64,000 bases of DNA from Sphingobacterium daejeonense (GCF_901472535.1 NZ_LR590470.1:1054001-1118000), one strand, 5' to 3'; counted from the first letter of the stretch, positions 9,223-19,119 are shown. The notes: generated from the sequence alone by a model not told the origin. Program-made: numbers and translations.

Positions 9223-9351
9223 TCATTCGACGATTACGTTAATACCTGCCATGTTCGCCTTGTACCTGATCTTTTCGATCAGGCCATAGTAACCCCAGTT
9301 GCGCAACAGGAATCTGTCCTCTTTAGCGGCCTCTTCTTTATTGGATTGATT
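9223..9351 (-). pseudogene. 3' fragment of the Cas12f-like gene
   Basis: Encodes the last 42 residues of the protein at 26348-27442 (from NQSNKEEAAKEDRF through GINVIVE and the same stop), identical at the base level. Homology ends sharply at 9351, so the rest of the gene is absent. It may be a leftover of a second dCas12f locus or, more interestingly, may have been copied and kept because these bases form part of the guide-RNA scaffold. Confidence 0.75.
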
Positions 9352-9842
9352 ACGAACTTAAATTCAAAAGCCGAGTAATATATATCTGGTAAATAGGTTC
9401 TCTTAAATGCCAGCCATTTAGGTTGGCATTTAAATTTACAGAACGATACTATCTTAAGAGCCATAGCGCGGAATCTTCATATACCCAAAAAAGGCCTGAC
9501 AATAGAAGAAAATTAGCGCCTAAAGCGAGTTCCCATTTCTAACATTCAGAAATATCATTTAAAACTGAAATTCTCAATGGGAATTGATTTCCGACCCTTT
9601 CTGATCATCATGTCTGATAAAAAAAGTTAAATACCCCATGAAAGTTGTATCGACATTCACGGGCAGAGAATTGATCTTAAACCTGAAAATACATCAGGAA
9701 TCCGCAAAATGAAAGGCACAGGTGCTAAAAATTAATGGTGGTGCCTCATCTATAGCGTGATTTATATCCTTAAATCATACATGCTTAAAACAATATACCC
9801 AGGAAACAGATTAATGGAATAGGAATAATTCAATGATATTGT
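9352..9842. other. non-coding stretch with a short inverted repeat
   Basis: No convincing gene. It holds an inverted repeat at about 9403-9435 (TTAAATGCCA ... TGGCATTTAA) and otherwise AT-rich sequence leading to the topoisomerase gene. Nothing else recognised. Confidence 0.4.
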
Positions 9843-10851
9843 ATGGAAACAAAGAAACCTTTTAAATATGTAAACAGCAATTCAAAGGGATTCTCCAGGA
9901 TCCACAAAGGTGAGGTATTTGAATACCACGACAAAAAAAAGGTGAGGATCGTGGATCCAGCGGTCCTATCTCGGATCCATTCCCTTGTGATCCCTCCAAA
10001 TTGGACCGACGTATGGATCTGTCCACCATAAAAATGGTCATATCCAGGCTACGGGCTTGGACAATAGGCAGCGAAAGCAATATATCTACCATCCGCTCTG
10101 GACAGCTTTTCAGGACCGGGATAAATTCAGCAGATTATATCTGTTCGGAAAGAGCCTGCCAGTCTTGAAAAAACAGTTGGAAAAGGATATCAAAAGGGAC
10201 CTGTGTGACCAGAGATATGTCTGTGCACTGGCCATCATGATCATCCAGCACACCTCCATACGCCCAGGGAATACCATCTATAGAAATTCCAATGGTTCCT
10301 TTGGTCTTACCACGCTCCAGAATAGACATGTTAAATTACATCAAGGAAAGGTAATATTGAGATATAGGGGCAAGAAGGGCGTAAAGCAGGAGAAAACATT
10401 TAGGAACAAAAGGCTGTATGATAAGGTTGAAAAGATATTGCAACACTCTGGAAACCAGTTCCTCCAATACCTGGATGAAAGGAATATAAAAAGGGCCATA
10501 AAGCCATGCCATCTGAACAGCTATCTTTCTGAAATATATGGCGGGGAGGTGACCATTAAAACCATTAGAACGTGGAATGCATGTTTTTTGGCTCTGTTAC
10601 ATCTTTTGGAAACCTTTCCTGAAAACACCAAGAACAGGAACAAAAGTTGCAGGGAGCTTGTCAGTTATGTCGCGCACGTTTTGGGAAACACGCCATCGGT
10701 GGCACGAAAGAACTACATCTGTCCCGTTATCTTAAAAAAGTTCGCAGAGGGCGGTCTTGACGGCTGGATGAGGAGGTATGCAAACATTGCAAACAGGGAT
10801 AAGGATACCATTGTCCAAAAAAAGCTCCTGATGCTATTGAAAGAGTGTTAG
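9843..10851 (+). pseudogene. DNA topoisomerase IB (poxvirus-like), frameshifted
   Basis: Relaxes supercoils through a 3'-phosphotyrosine intermediate. The first 60 codons (9843-10031; KKKVRIVDPAVLSRIHSLVIPPNWTDVWICP) match the family N-terminus. One extra base near 10025 shifts the frame, and the rest continues in frame from about 10030 (KNGHIQATGLDNRQRKQYIYHP) to 10851. Catalytic landmarks are present: IRPGNTIY with the active-site Arg, a RGKKGV lysine loop, IKTIRTWNA, and the nucleophile Tyr in TPSVARKNYICPVI. Corrected length ~335 residues is normal for bacterial topoisomerase IB. Everything after the single indel is intact, so this may be a sequencing error. Confidence 0.8.
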
Positions 10852-10920
10852 ATAGACCATCTTTCTTTTTATCCTGAAAATCTGGGGAATTTGCTAAGGT
10901 GGAAAAACTTGCGTCACCGA

Positions 10921-11199
10921 TCAAACGAACCTGAGACCATGGTTTATTCCGTGATCTAGGGCCTCTTCGTACATATTCCAATAAACTGTGGAGCTAAGGG
11001 GGGGATGGTGATAATAGATTGATGAAGGTTCAAAAACCTGATAGGAAAACCTAAAGTCCCCCTCATCAACCTCCCGGAGCGTTACCAATACGATCACATC
11101 CTTATTTCTAAGCCACCTTTGGATATCTGTCGGGTCGGGATATCCGTCAAAACCTTTTTCTTTCGCATATTCAAGGATGTTCATATTATTGCTTTCCAT
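10921..11199 (-). CDS. small hypothetical protein
   Basis: 92 residues, convergent with the topoisomerase gene. Acidic/aromatic, no signal peptide or membrane segment (MNILEYAKEKGFDGYPDPTD ... YQVFEPSSIYYHHPPLSSTV). The start is probably the internal MNILEYAK (11184) or MESNNMN at 11199. I do not recognise a family. It has good codon structure and sits among stress genes. Confidence 0.5.
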   Translation of the reverse strand: MESNNMNILEYAKEKGFDGYPDPTDIQRWLRNKDVIVLVTLREVDEGDFRFSYQVFEPSSIYYHHPPLSSTVYWNMYEEALDHGINHGLRFV

Positions 11200-11485
11200 A
11201 GGGTGGTGGTGTAGATTTAGTGACCTTTAATACTAAAATATATAAATTCCATCCTTCGGAGAGAATTCTGGGGGAAATTGGATGATTTGATCAAAAAATT
11301 GTAGACAAGGAGCTACGGCCTATCGATTCTAGCCATTGTTGAGGACAAGATTTACAAAAGTAGGTGATCTTTTTTCCATGAAAAAAGTCGATTATAAAAT
11401 ATTTCAAGAAAATCCCTTAAAAAAATATAAAGTTGAACGGTCTTTGAAATAATATCTAAAAATAAATCAACTAAGGGAACTATTT

Positions 11486-11621
11486 ATGGAAAATTTTAAA
11501 AACAGCAGAAGAACTTGGTCTGGAAAAGGGATATTATCTATTACTGTTAGCTATCTTGGAAGAGAATGGTCAAGAGCATGGTTCTAAGGAAGATAGATGG
11601 AGTGGAAACATTCCCGGTTAA
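11486..11621 (+). pseudogene. very small hypothetical protein, probable single-base frameshift
   Basis: ATG at 11486 gives MENFKN..., which stops early. Removing one A from the A-run near 11500 gives a coherent ~44-residue product reading MENFKTAEELGLEKGYYLLL, then AILEENGQEHGSKEDRWSG, ending at the stop 11619-11621. The repaired version has helical, protein-like composition. No family known; low certainty that it is expressed. Confidence 0.3.
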
Positions 11622-11724
11622 TTAAATCTTTTGAGAATGTCGCCCTTCGAATTGCAGAAAGTTTGTTGGCTCTTATTTCTGAGTAGAGGGAGAGCCGTAT
11701 AATTCGAAAAAACCCAAAGAATGA

Positions 11725-11750
11725 AAAACGTCCATAAAAATGGACGTTTT
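11725..11750. terminator. intrinsic terminator
   Basis: AAAACGTCCAT and ATGGACGTTTT form an 11-bp stem with a 4-nt A loop and flanking A/T runs, about 40 bp downstream of the ferritin-like gene on the minus strand. It can work in both directions. Confidence 0.7.
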
Positions 11751-11788
11751 GTGATATTAGAGACTATGGATATGTTCCAAATGTACGC

Positions 11789-12385
11789 TTAATCCTCTTT
11801 TTCAGCTTCTGGATTTATATGGTTCTCTGCAATAAATGTCAGATCCTGATCTGTTTCTTCTTCTTCTTCAAGCGTTCTTTCCAAAAGATCCGCAATCTTA
11901 TCAAATCCCAGGGTAATTGCCAATTGGGCAAGCCCTCCATAGGTAGCGATCTCATAGTGCTCGACTTTTTGGGCCGCAATGATAAGACCTACGTCCCTAG
12001 TGGCCGAACCCTCGGGGGTATTCTTGATGATCTCCCTTGCCTCTTCTAGGATACCTTCTATTGCCTTGCACTCCTTGGCTTCCGCCTTTTCCTCCAATAT
12101 ACCGAATATCTTGTTGAGCCTGCTGACGTGCTTCTTGGTCAACAGATGATGATCTTCAAAGGCATCTTTAAGCTCCTCTGAAGAGGCTGCACCTTCCATC
12201 TCCAGGAGAGCTTCAACCAATTTGTTTTCAGCATAGAGAACATCCTTTAGGCCAGAAAGAAAAAAAACATATAACTGAGAGCCCTTTTGAGGAGATTGCT
12301 CAGCTTTTTTATCAGTTTCGTTTATTTGATCGGTATCCTGGGTACCTGTGGTCTGCCCTTCTTTGAGCGATTCTTTTTTTGCCAT
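11789..12385 (-). CDS. YciE/YciF-type ferritin-like protein (DUF892)
   Basis: 198 residues. After a ~38-residue charged, glutamine/lysine-rich leader (KKESLKEGQTTGTQDTDQ), the DUF892 core begins at LYVFFLSGLKDVLYAENKLV and includes the family hallmark AAQKVEHYEIATYGGLAQLA near residue 145 and LLERTLEEEEETDQDLT near 170, which supply the Glu/His ligands of a di-iron four-helix bundle. Homologues are stress-induced ferritin-like proteins. Its neighbours (KGG protein, topoisomerase IB) support a stress-response block. The C-terminal INPEAEKED tail is typical for Bacteroidota members. Confidence 0.85.
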   Translation of the reverse strand: MAKKESLKEGQTTGTQDTDQINETDKKAEQSPQKGSQLYVFFLSGLKDVLYAENKLVEALLEMEGAASSEELKDAFEDHHLLTKKHVSRLNKIFGILEEKAEAKECKAIEGILEEAREIIKNTPEGSATRDVGLIIAAQKVEHYEIATYGGLAQLAITLGFDKIADLLERTLEEEEETDQDLTFIAENHINPEAEKED

Positions 12386-12437
12386 AAGTATTTTTTTTTT
12401 CAGTGCCCTTAATAGGGCACCGAAAGGATGATATTAA

Positions 12438-13130
12438 TTAAGAATTCCTTCTGCCCCCGATTCCCGATCGGCCGGATGAGCGTCCTCCACCGTGGGATGC
12501 CTTGCCTCCCATACGGGCGATACGCGTACGTTCAGCCTTGCTCATCGATGCAAATCCGCGTTTTGAGCCTGAACCAGAATTGTTAGAGGAAGAATCCATA
12601 CTGGATGAGGAGTTCCCTGATCTCCCCCTGGAGCCCGAAGAACCTCTACCTGAACTGCTTGAGCTACTTCTTCCTGAATTTCCCGATCTTCCCCCGCCCG
12701 AGCTATTTGATCCACGGTTTGAGCTGCTGGATCCACGGTTCGAACTGCTGGATCCGCGGCGTGAACCACTTGAGCTCCGTCCCGAACTGCTTACTTTCCT
12801 TGAACCAGAGCTGGTTGAGGTAAACCTTCCATCGCTATCGCGGCGTCGGTTTGATGATCTTCCGCCCGAGGAGTCGTCATCATCCTCATCATCCTCCTCA
12901 TCATAATCATCCTCATCCTCATCGTAATCGTAGTCTTCGTCCTCGTTATCATAATCCTCGTCCTCATAGTCATCATATTCCTCTTCGTCGAATTCATCAT
13001 CATAATCTTCATCATTTGATGCGTCGCGGAATCCATGACTATACCCTAATTGGTAAATGTTTTCCAATGAATGTTCGTTATTGTCGGAAGATCCTCCTCT
13101 TGAGCTGTTGCCTGAATTATTTCTTTTCAT
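12438..13130 (-). CDS. low-complexity acidic / Ser-Gly-Arg-rich protein with KGG motif
   Basis: 230 residues in three blocks: an ordered-looking N-terminus (residues ~19-36, EHSLENIYQLGYSHGFRD); an almost purely Asp/Glu/Tyr block (~40-88); then ~110 residues of Ser/Gly/Arg/Asn repeats (GSSSSNRGSSSSNRG-type). It ends with FASMSKAERTRIARMGGKAS, the KGG/stress-induced motif seen in small stress and sporulation-like proteins. The acidic and basic halves suggest an intrinsically disordered, possibly self-associating protein. Function unknown. Adjacent to the YciE/YciF-type gene on the same strand (52 bp apart), so likely co-expressed under stress. The DNA is trinucleotide-repeat-like, so the length may vary between strains. 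Confidence 0.7.
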   Translation of the reverse strand: MKRNNSGNSSRGGSSDNNEHSLENIYQLGYSHGFRDASNDEDYDDEFDEEEYDDYEDEDYDNEDEDYDYDEDEDDYDEEDDEDDDDSSGGRSSNRRRDSDGRFTSTSSGSRKVSSSGRSSSGSRRGSSSSNRGSSSSNRGSNSSGGGRSGNSGRSSSSSSGRGSSGSRGRSGNSSSSMDSSSNNSGSGSKRGFASMSKAERTRIARMGGKASHGGGRSSGRSGIGGRRNS

Positions 13131-13376
13131 GATAAATTACTTAAATTAAACTGCTTTGAAACAGTGGTTTATAATAATAATTAACGAAACACTCTCTAGA
13201 ACCGGTTTCTTGAGATTGAACACGTGTAAATATAAAAGGTTCATAAATAGTGTAAATATTACAATATATTCTTAATCTGGGAGAATTGTCAATCTCCCCC
13301 AAAAAAGAGACTTTCCCTAAATTCCCTAAATTCCCTAAATTCACTAAATGGGCCCATTGGTCTGCTCTATAGTATT

Positions 13377-15101
13377 TCATTCCATTCCGTTAATCACCAA
13401 CGTCCTGACAATTCTCTCAGCCGCCGTATCGCAAAAATCGAGTCCAGAAAAATCTGGATTTATTCCACTGATAAATGGCACTGCCATAATGAAGAGTGCC
13501 GGATCTGCTACCCCGAACCTGTCCAGGGCCTGAAAGTTATCATTTATGGCCAGTCCCGTCACCCTCATAAAATACTTGCCCATGTCATCCCTGTAGACAT
13601 TCGCTGCACCTTCTTCAATAAGTTTTTTGGCATTTTCCTCTTCCTTGAAATATAGGAATCCGGAGGTGACCTTACCCTTCTTAAGTCCGTCAAAGGGAAG
13701 GTCGTTGAAGTGCATGGGCCTCTGCCCAATGGCATCTACAAAAATCTTATAGTTTTCTTCAAATCTGTTATCTTCGTCCTCGAAAGTAACCTTGCATCCG
13801 TTACCTGTTTCATTGGGAACGAACTCGCCTTTCTCACCAACGGCATATGTACGAAGCAGATCCTGTTCATACAGGGCAATGATTTCATGGTAGGAAGCTT
13901 GGGGGAGGGATGCGATCACAATTGAAATGAGCGGCATAAGCACTTTTTTGTGCCGGACCATATCTTCTGCACTGAAATGCTTTGCCGGATAGTTGACGGC
14001 ATAGCTAAAGGCAGACAGAGCTTCCTTCCAACTTATCGACTGCTTACGCTTTATGGACTTTTCAGCTTCCTTAAATTCTGCCATAAATAGCTTTATGGCA
14101 TCGATATCTTCCCGGAGTTGAAGCATTGTTTGGGTAAACTCCTCAATTTCAAGGCCTTTCACCGTAGCGTAGAAATCAGGGTCCCTCTGACTGAGGGGGA
14201 TCAGGAAGTTCCTTTCAAATATATGGTCGAGGTCCACGAATCCTCCGTGTTCCGCTTTATATTCAATGATTTCGTCCCTATCCATCGTCCACCCACTTGA
14301 AAATGACTTATCCTCCGAATGGAACCTCAGTGCGGGCAGGAACCCTCTAATGGAAAACAGGTCGATCCGAAAACCGACGCTCTCTTCGCTCAATTCGAAA
14401 TCATAACCACCCTGAGGTCTTTCCTTGAATTTTCCGTTTGCCCTGGCCAAAGTTTTTTATGGCATCAACTGCCGTAAGTGAGGCCCCGCGGATCGCTACC
14501 GGAAAATCTGCTTTCAAGGACAGCTTGGATGGCGGATAGGGAGAATCGTACCATGACTTGGTCTTCCCTTCATTTTTACGGGGCCAGACGTGACCCGTGC
14601 ACAAGATCACAGCGTGCGCCTCGATGATCCTTGGGTTGTCACGATCCTATATGGTAATCCTCCATTCCCGGGAATAATGTCCTCCACACATGTGTTCAGA
14701 CGTATATCTACGGAAATCCCCAAAGTCCTAGCCATTTCGATATAACTATGGAAAGAATGTTCCAGATAATCCCCCAATAATCTCCGGGGGATCACCTCAA
14801 AAGGATTTACTTTGTTTTCTTGAAAGAAAGAATCAAACCCCTTTGGCGGATATCTCTGAACGTATGATTCAAAATCCTCAGCAAGTAATGGAAGTTCATT
14901 TGCAGAAACATTTGCCAGGTGTTTTCCGTTCCCGCGCCCATTTTGCCGTAGGGCATACCCACCCCCAATCTGTCGAAACTTTCAAAAATGGTAAGCTTTT
15001 GAGGGGTGATTTTGCTTTCAACAAGGTGCTTGACAATAAAAAGTGCTGCTGGGCCGCCTCCCGACAATCGCAATATTTTCCTGTATCTTATTTGTGTCCA
15101 T
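13377..15101 (-). pseudogene. FAD/NAD(P)-binding oxidoreductase, multiply frameshifted
   Basis: Start at 15101 (MDTNKIQENIAIVG). The dinucleotide-binding glycine motif reads as GGGPAALFIVKHLVESK once an indel near 15065 is repaired, followed by LTIFESFDRLGVGMPYGKMG. Later fragments in other frames are RRLLGDYLEHSFHSYIEMAR, MILCTGHVWP and PVAIRGASLTAVDAIKNFGQ, then a 357-residue run to the stop at 13377. Together this is the NAD_binding_9 (pfam13454) layout of ~570 residues. At least four indels separate the pieces (near 15065, 14940, 14800/14640 and 14445). Either a decayed gene or a low-accuracy stretch. Substrate unknown. Confidence 0.65.
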
Positions 15102-15386
15102 GGATTTATTATAAATTAATTTGATATTAGCCAACTGCTAATCTTAGCGTCCCATGATTAGGGCGACTAACCTTAAACATAAACGGTATGGAAAAGTTAG
15201 ATGTAAATGCACTTTTAAAATGGCGATATCCTCTATTTCAGATATTTCCTTTAAAAAGCACATATTCCCGTTAATATTTTGATATCAGCGTGTTATTTAT
15301 ATATTTATATAAATGTTGCGCCAAGCTGAACAATGACCAATGAACTAAATCTTTTGAAATATAAAAAACAGTAGGGAAAATGAAGT

Positions 15387-15548
15387 ATGAGAGATTTTAT
15401 ACGGAGACTTAAGGAATACCTATGGGAGGCAGGATATGAAATAGATCATGAAGATAGGAGAATGAGATATTTTTTCTATTCCTATATCTTATTAACGGTA
15501 CTTTTCATGCTTAGTATGTTATATATCTTACTTAAAAGGCCATGGTAA
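15387..15548 (+). CDS. 53-residue single-pass membrane protein
   Basis: ATG at 15387 with an AGGG-type sequence 9 bp upstream. The product begins MRDFIRRLKEYLWEAGYEID, continues through EDRRMRYFFYS and a membrane helix (YILLTVLFMLSMLYILL), and ends with KRPW. Charged cytoplasmic N-terminus with a C-terminal anchor. The stop is followed within 15 bp by a GC-rich hairpin (CCCTGG ... CCAGG). No family recognised; the composition and flanking hairpin argue that it is a real gene. Confidence 0.5.
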   Translation: MRDFIRRLKEYLWEAGYEIDHEDRRMRYFFYSYILLTVLFMLSMLYILLKRPW

Positions 15549-15758
15549 ATTAATGGGGCCCTGGATCGGCGGCCCAGGACCCTATTAACCAAAACAATTA
15601 TTATCCTATAAATAAACTCATAATTATAAAGATAACATGACATAACTGATCATATTCACATTATTTAACTTTAATATTTAAAGATTTGGGAAGGTATTCG
15701 GGTTCAAACGGTAGGAAATATGAACTTGAAAATCATTATAAAATTATAGAAGTAAAAT

Positions 15759-17120
15759 CAGTACTGTCCTAAATAAATATTTTGGCATAAAAAATCCTTC
15801 TCCATTCGTGTTCAATTGAAGAATTCGGTTAATTACTGGCAAGTTATTCTGTGTTACTAAATGAGCGTATATTGTCCTTTTTTATCAGGTGGTTTTCCTG
15901 AAATGAACGGATCATCAGCCCATTTCCATAGATCAATTTTCACGAATATGTTCATCCTGATAAAGTTGACCAGATTCGAGAGGTTCCAATTGTATTTTGC
16001 CTTCTTCTGGATGTACTTAAAGAGCAGGATCCCGATAAGTGCAGTCCATATTTGGATGTACACTGCATTTTCAGATGTTCCCACAAAACTGGTTACCTTA
16101 AGCCGTTGTTTGAGGTGCTTGAAGAAGGTTTCAATCTCCCAACGTTCTTTATAGAGCGCTGCTACGGTGGCTGGTTTCCAGGAGAAATTATTGGTCCAGG
16201 AACTCGTATTCCACGTTTTTGGTGCTGTCCCAAACGCGAACCAAACGCATCTTCTTTCCTGCATACCTTTGATTGGCAAGTCCGTCAAGCTCAACAAGCT
16301 GATCTTCAAGGATCCCGCCAGTACGAAGCTCTTCGCTCTTTACCGTTTTCACTAGTGTGTATTTCATGTTGGATTTCGCTCGGGTGACAAAGAAACAGCC
16401 GGTGCTGTCCAAAACGTTCATCCAGGCATAATCCACATAGCCCCGGTCTACAATAACCACGCAACCTTTGGGAAATGACATCGACTTAGCAATTTTGGAT
16501 TCATGCTGTTTGCCATCTGTAATATGGACGAAACTTGGCATACAGCCATCGTAATCCAATACGGTGTGTAACTTCACCGCTCCCTTGGCACTACGGAACT
16601 TGGCCCAATCAAATACACTCAAGCACAATGGAATAACGGTAGCATCCATCAAAAAACACCTTACGTTGTAATCTTCGCAAGTCCGCCCTTTTATGAGTAT
16701 GCTGTTGCCATAGGTGATCCAAAAGCTTATAATACAGATCCCTGAAAAGACCGTGATCCCGATGAGCGTTCATATAGGAAAGATTGGACTTGCTCGGCGT
16801 TCTGGAGATACCCATATGGTTCATGTTGCCAGTAGTGCTGCGGAGTCCATTAGAAATGTCACGAACCGAATCTGCCGAAGAGAGATGGCAGAATAGCATG
16901 CTCACAAAATGCGTCCAACTGTTGATGCCCTTGTGATGTTTGTCAGATTGATGTTCGTGAACCATTTTTTTTTTTGAAAATGTTCCGATCTACGAGTCCC
17001 AAAATCTTAGAGAATACGTTTATATTTACCATGGCGATGGATCAATTTTGGCGAATTAAATATAGCATTCCCTGCTGTATAAATCCACCGCCATTTTTTC
17101 CCTCGTTTAGGACGCTACTG
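15759..17120. mobile_element. IS4-family-like insertion sequence, 1362 bp, with 9-bp target duplication
   Basis: Ends CAGTACTGTCCTAAATAA (left) and, reverse complemented, CAGTAGCGTCCTAAACGAG (right) share CAGTA..GTCCTAAA as terminal inverted repeats. The 9 bases AAGTAAAAT flank it on both sides (15750-15758 and 17121-17129), an exact target-site duplication that fixes the boundaries. It contains one transposase gene on the minus strand. Confidence 0.85.
15857..16965 (-). pseudogene. IS4-family transposase, frameshifted
   Basis: Reads from MVHEHQSDKHHKGINSWTHF (16965) with the N-terminal IS4 domain (HFVSMLFCHLSSADSVRDIS). It passes through the DDE domain (FDGCYRYSIVLE/MMDATVIPLCLSVFDWAK; GCVVIVDRGYVDYAWMN; the YxxRWxIETFFKHLK motif as YKERWEIETFFKHLKQRLKV) and ends GKPPDKKGQYTLI. 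Two frameshifts (near 16625 and 16200-16300) split it. Catalytic D (MDATV), D (VDRGY) and E (WEIETFF) are all present, so a repaired product of ~370 residues would look functional. The perfect target duplication suggests a recent insertion, at odds with heavy decay. Confidence 0.8.
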
Positions 17121-17369
17121 AAGTAAAATAATAAGAATTATTAGTAATTAAACAATAAAAAAAATATTTAATTTAATTTTAAGTAAATTATGTTGTATCA
17201 TATTTTTAAAAACCTTATTTAACCTTTATTTAATGTCAATAAAACCTTACATACAGCGTAAACTTGAGAATTCCTTGGAAGGCGTGGCCAGTTTCTTCAA
17301 TATACATCATCGTAAATCCGATCAAAATATGCAAATGGAAATGGGCATACCCTTAAATACAGATATTTT

Positions 17370-17396
17370 TATAGTTTGTTTATTAAACAAACTATA
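17370..17396. promoter_or_regulatory. 27-bp perfect palindrome upstream of the IS982/peroxidase block
   Basis: TATAGTTTGTTTA / T / TAAACAAACTATA is a perfect 13-bp inverted repeat, 5 bp from the left end of the first IS982 copy. It could be an operator or a terminator. The IS insertion may have separated it from the gene it served; the peroxidase genes now start 1.1 kb downstream. Confidence 0.35.
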
Positions 17397-17401
17397 TAAA
17401 T

Positions 17402-18376
17402 ACCCGTAGTGCATTATAAAAAAGGTTACTCATAATACGAAAATTTCGTATATTGTATTGACTACCAATCTAATACATTATGAATAACCTAGATGCAATT
17501 TACGATTTTATTTTAAAGGAATTAAGAAAATTAACCATCAAAGAAAATTTTTATTTCAAACCAATTAAACCAAAATTATCTGATTTAGAACTCATTGCAA
17601 TAAATATTTCTGCAGAATATTTATCGATAGATTCAGAATATCAGTTGTTTAGATACCTCTCTAATTCAAAACTAAAGGGAATGATTGAGAGAAGTGTGTT
17701 TAATCGCAGAAAAAGAAAGGTTTTCTTACACTTGGAAAATATAAGAAAACTTATGGTTGCTAAATTTAATGAGATGGAAACCACTTTTATTGTAGATTCG
17801 ATGCCTTTAGAAATCTGCAAAAACGCAAGAGCGAACCGCTTCTAAAATTTGTAAGGAAAATGAATTTTCGTTTCCCAGCAAAGGTTATTGCGCTTCTCAA
17901 TCGAGTTATTATTATGGTTACAAATTACATACAGTTTGTTCTGTTTCCGGAGTTTTCCAAAGTTTTGATATTTCTACAGCAAGCATTCATTATATTCATT
18001 TTTTGCAAGATATCAAGCATCAAATGAACAATTGTATGTTGATTGGAGACAGGGGTTATTTATCCACCCAAGTGCAAACAGATTTGTTCAATTATGCGAA
18101 TATAAAGCTGGATACACCCATGAGAAACAACCAAAAAAATTATCAAAAACAAAAATATATTTTCAGAAAATCCAGAAAAAGAATTGAGACTTTATTCTCT
18201 CAACTTTGCGACCAATTTAAAATCAGAAACAATTACGCAAAATCTTTTAACGGTTTTAAAACAAGGGTATTGAGCAAAATAACAGCATTAACTTTCATTC
18301 AGTTTGTAAATGTTTTTGTTTTCAATAGAAAATGAATAGATTTAAAATTGAATTAATTTAATAATGCACTACGAGT
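17402..18376 (+). mobile_element. IS982-family insertion sequence, copy 1
   Basis: Bounded by ACCCGTAGTGCATTAT on the left and its near-inverted form ATAATGCACTACGAGT on the right. 975 bp, one transposase gene. Nearly identical to the copy at 21686-22662, same orientation; the pair flanks the peroxidase/catalase genes. I see no clear target duplication around either copy. Confidence 0.8.
17480..18335 (+). pseudogene. IS982-family transposase, frameshifted (copy 1)
   Basis: Begins MNNLDAIYDFILKELRKLTI, with the typical N-terminal helical domain, then the first catalytic Asp in FIVDSMPLEICKNAR. An extra T in CGCTTCTAAA near 17841 (copy 2 has CGCTCTAAA) shifts the frame. The remainder is intact in another frame: LIGDRGYLSTQVQTDLFNYA contains the second Asp, and RKSRKRIETLFSQLCDQF the Glu. 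Repaired length ~290 residues is normal. Copy 2 is correct at this position but broken elsewhere, so each copy carries a private indel. Confidence 0.8.
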
Positions 18377-18544
18377 ATATTTAATATAAAAATAGGACCA
18401 ACTAAGAACTGAGCAATGTTAATTTAATTGAATTTTTTATTTCTATTCAATGAATAGTTTTAATAAATAATTTTAATTAAAAAATTAAATGATGGTTTAG
18501 TTTTTGATTTTAAGTAAATAATTATTAAAATAAATCTTTTTGTT

Positions 18545-19102
18545 ATGAGTTTCATCGACAATGTAAAATTAACAGCAGAGCTTATTAAAGCAAATTTTTC
18601 AGAAGGTATTGATGATGGATATGATCATTCCACAACTTCTGCAGGTAGAAAAGGATTACGATCAGGTCGGGTTTCTGAACTGACTGCAATGGCAGATTTG
18701 AAGCCCGGCGGCGCTGATAATCTCCGAAAAATTATGGAGATTGCAAATGGTAATTTGAAAGGTGCTACAAAAGTTGGAACCTTACACGATTTACGAATTG
18801 TTCTTTTTGATAATGATACTAAGATTTTGTTCTGTACAGCTTATGATGGGGATTGGGATGCTTATATCGATGATTTTGCAACCAAAATTCCCCAATTGAT
18901 GGATATTATTTTTGGAAATGTGGAAGGTTGGCCTGGAATTAAAGATCCAACAGTTAAAGATTTTATTCTTAGCAAACAGATTACTGCGACAGGTTGGTAT
19001 GTGGGAGTACCACATCTTACTGTAAACGACATTAGACGTAACGATAAGATTATTACTGGCTTAAATAAAGCCATTGACGATTCTAATAAAATTGAAAAAT
19101 AA
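18545..19102 (+). CDS. conserved hypothetical protein of the peroxidase cluster
   Basis: 185 residues, 17 bp upstream of the DyP peroxidase, same strand. The central part (GTLHDLRIVLFDNDTKILFC, TAYDGDWDAYIDDFATKIPQ, LMDIIFGNVEGWPGI) has the alternating pattern of a ferredoxin-like/dimeric alpha-beta barrel fold, the fold also used by DyP peroxidases. I recall similar proteins beside DyP/catalase genes in flavobacteria. No haem ligand is obvious. Probably works with the downstream peroxidases; the exact role is unknown. Confidence 0.55.
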   Translation: MSFIDNVKLTAELIKANFSEGIDDGYDHSTTSAGRKGLRSGRVSELTAMADLKPGGADNLRKIMEIANGNLKGATKVGTLHDLRIVLFDNDTKILFCTAYDGDWDAYIDDFATKIPQLMDIIFGNVEGWPGIKDPTVKDFILSKQITATGWYVGVPHLTVNDIRRNDKIITGLNKAIDDSNKIEK

Positions 19103-19119
19103 TTTTTAATAAATAAATT

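Noticed and set aside
9279..9464. 61-residue minus-strand ORF over the guide A region
   Set aside because: Uses a different frame from the dCas12f fragment and spans the homology boundary at 9351.
12502..12906. Pro/Leu/Glu-rich protein on the plus strand
   Set aside because: It is the shadow of the Ser/Gly/Arg and Asp/Glu repeats of the minus-strand KGG protein.
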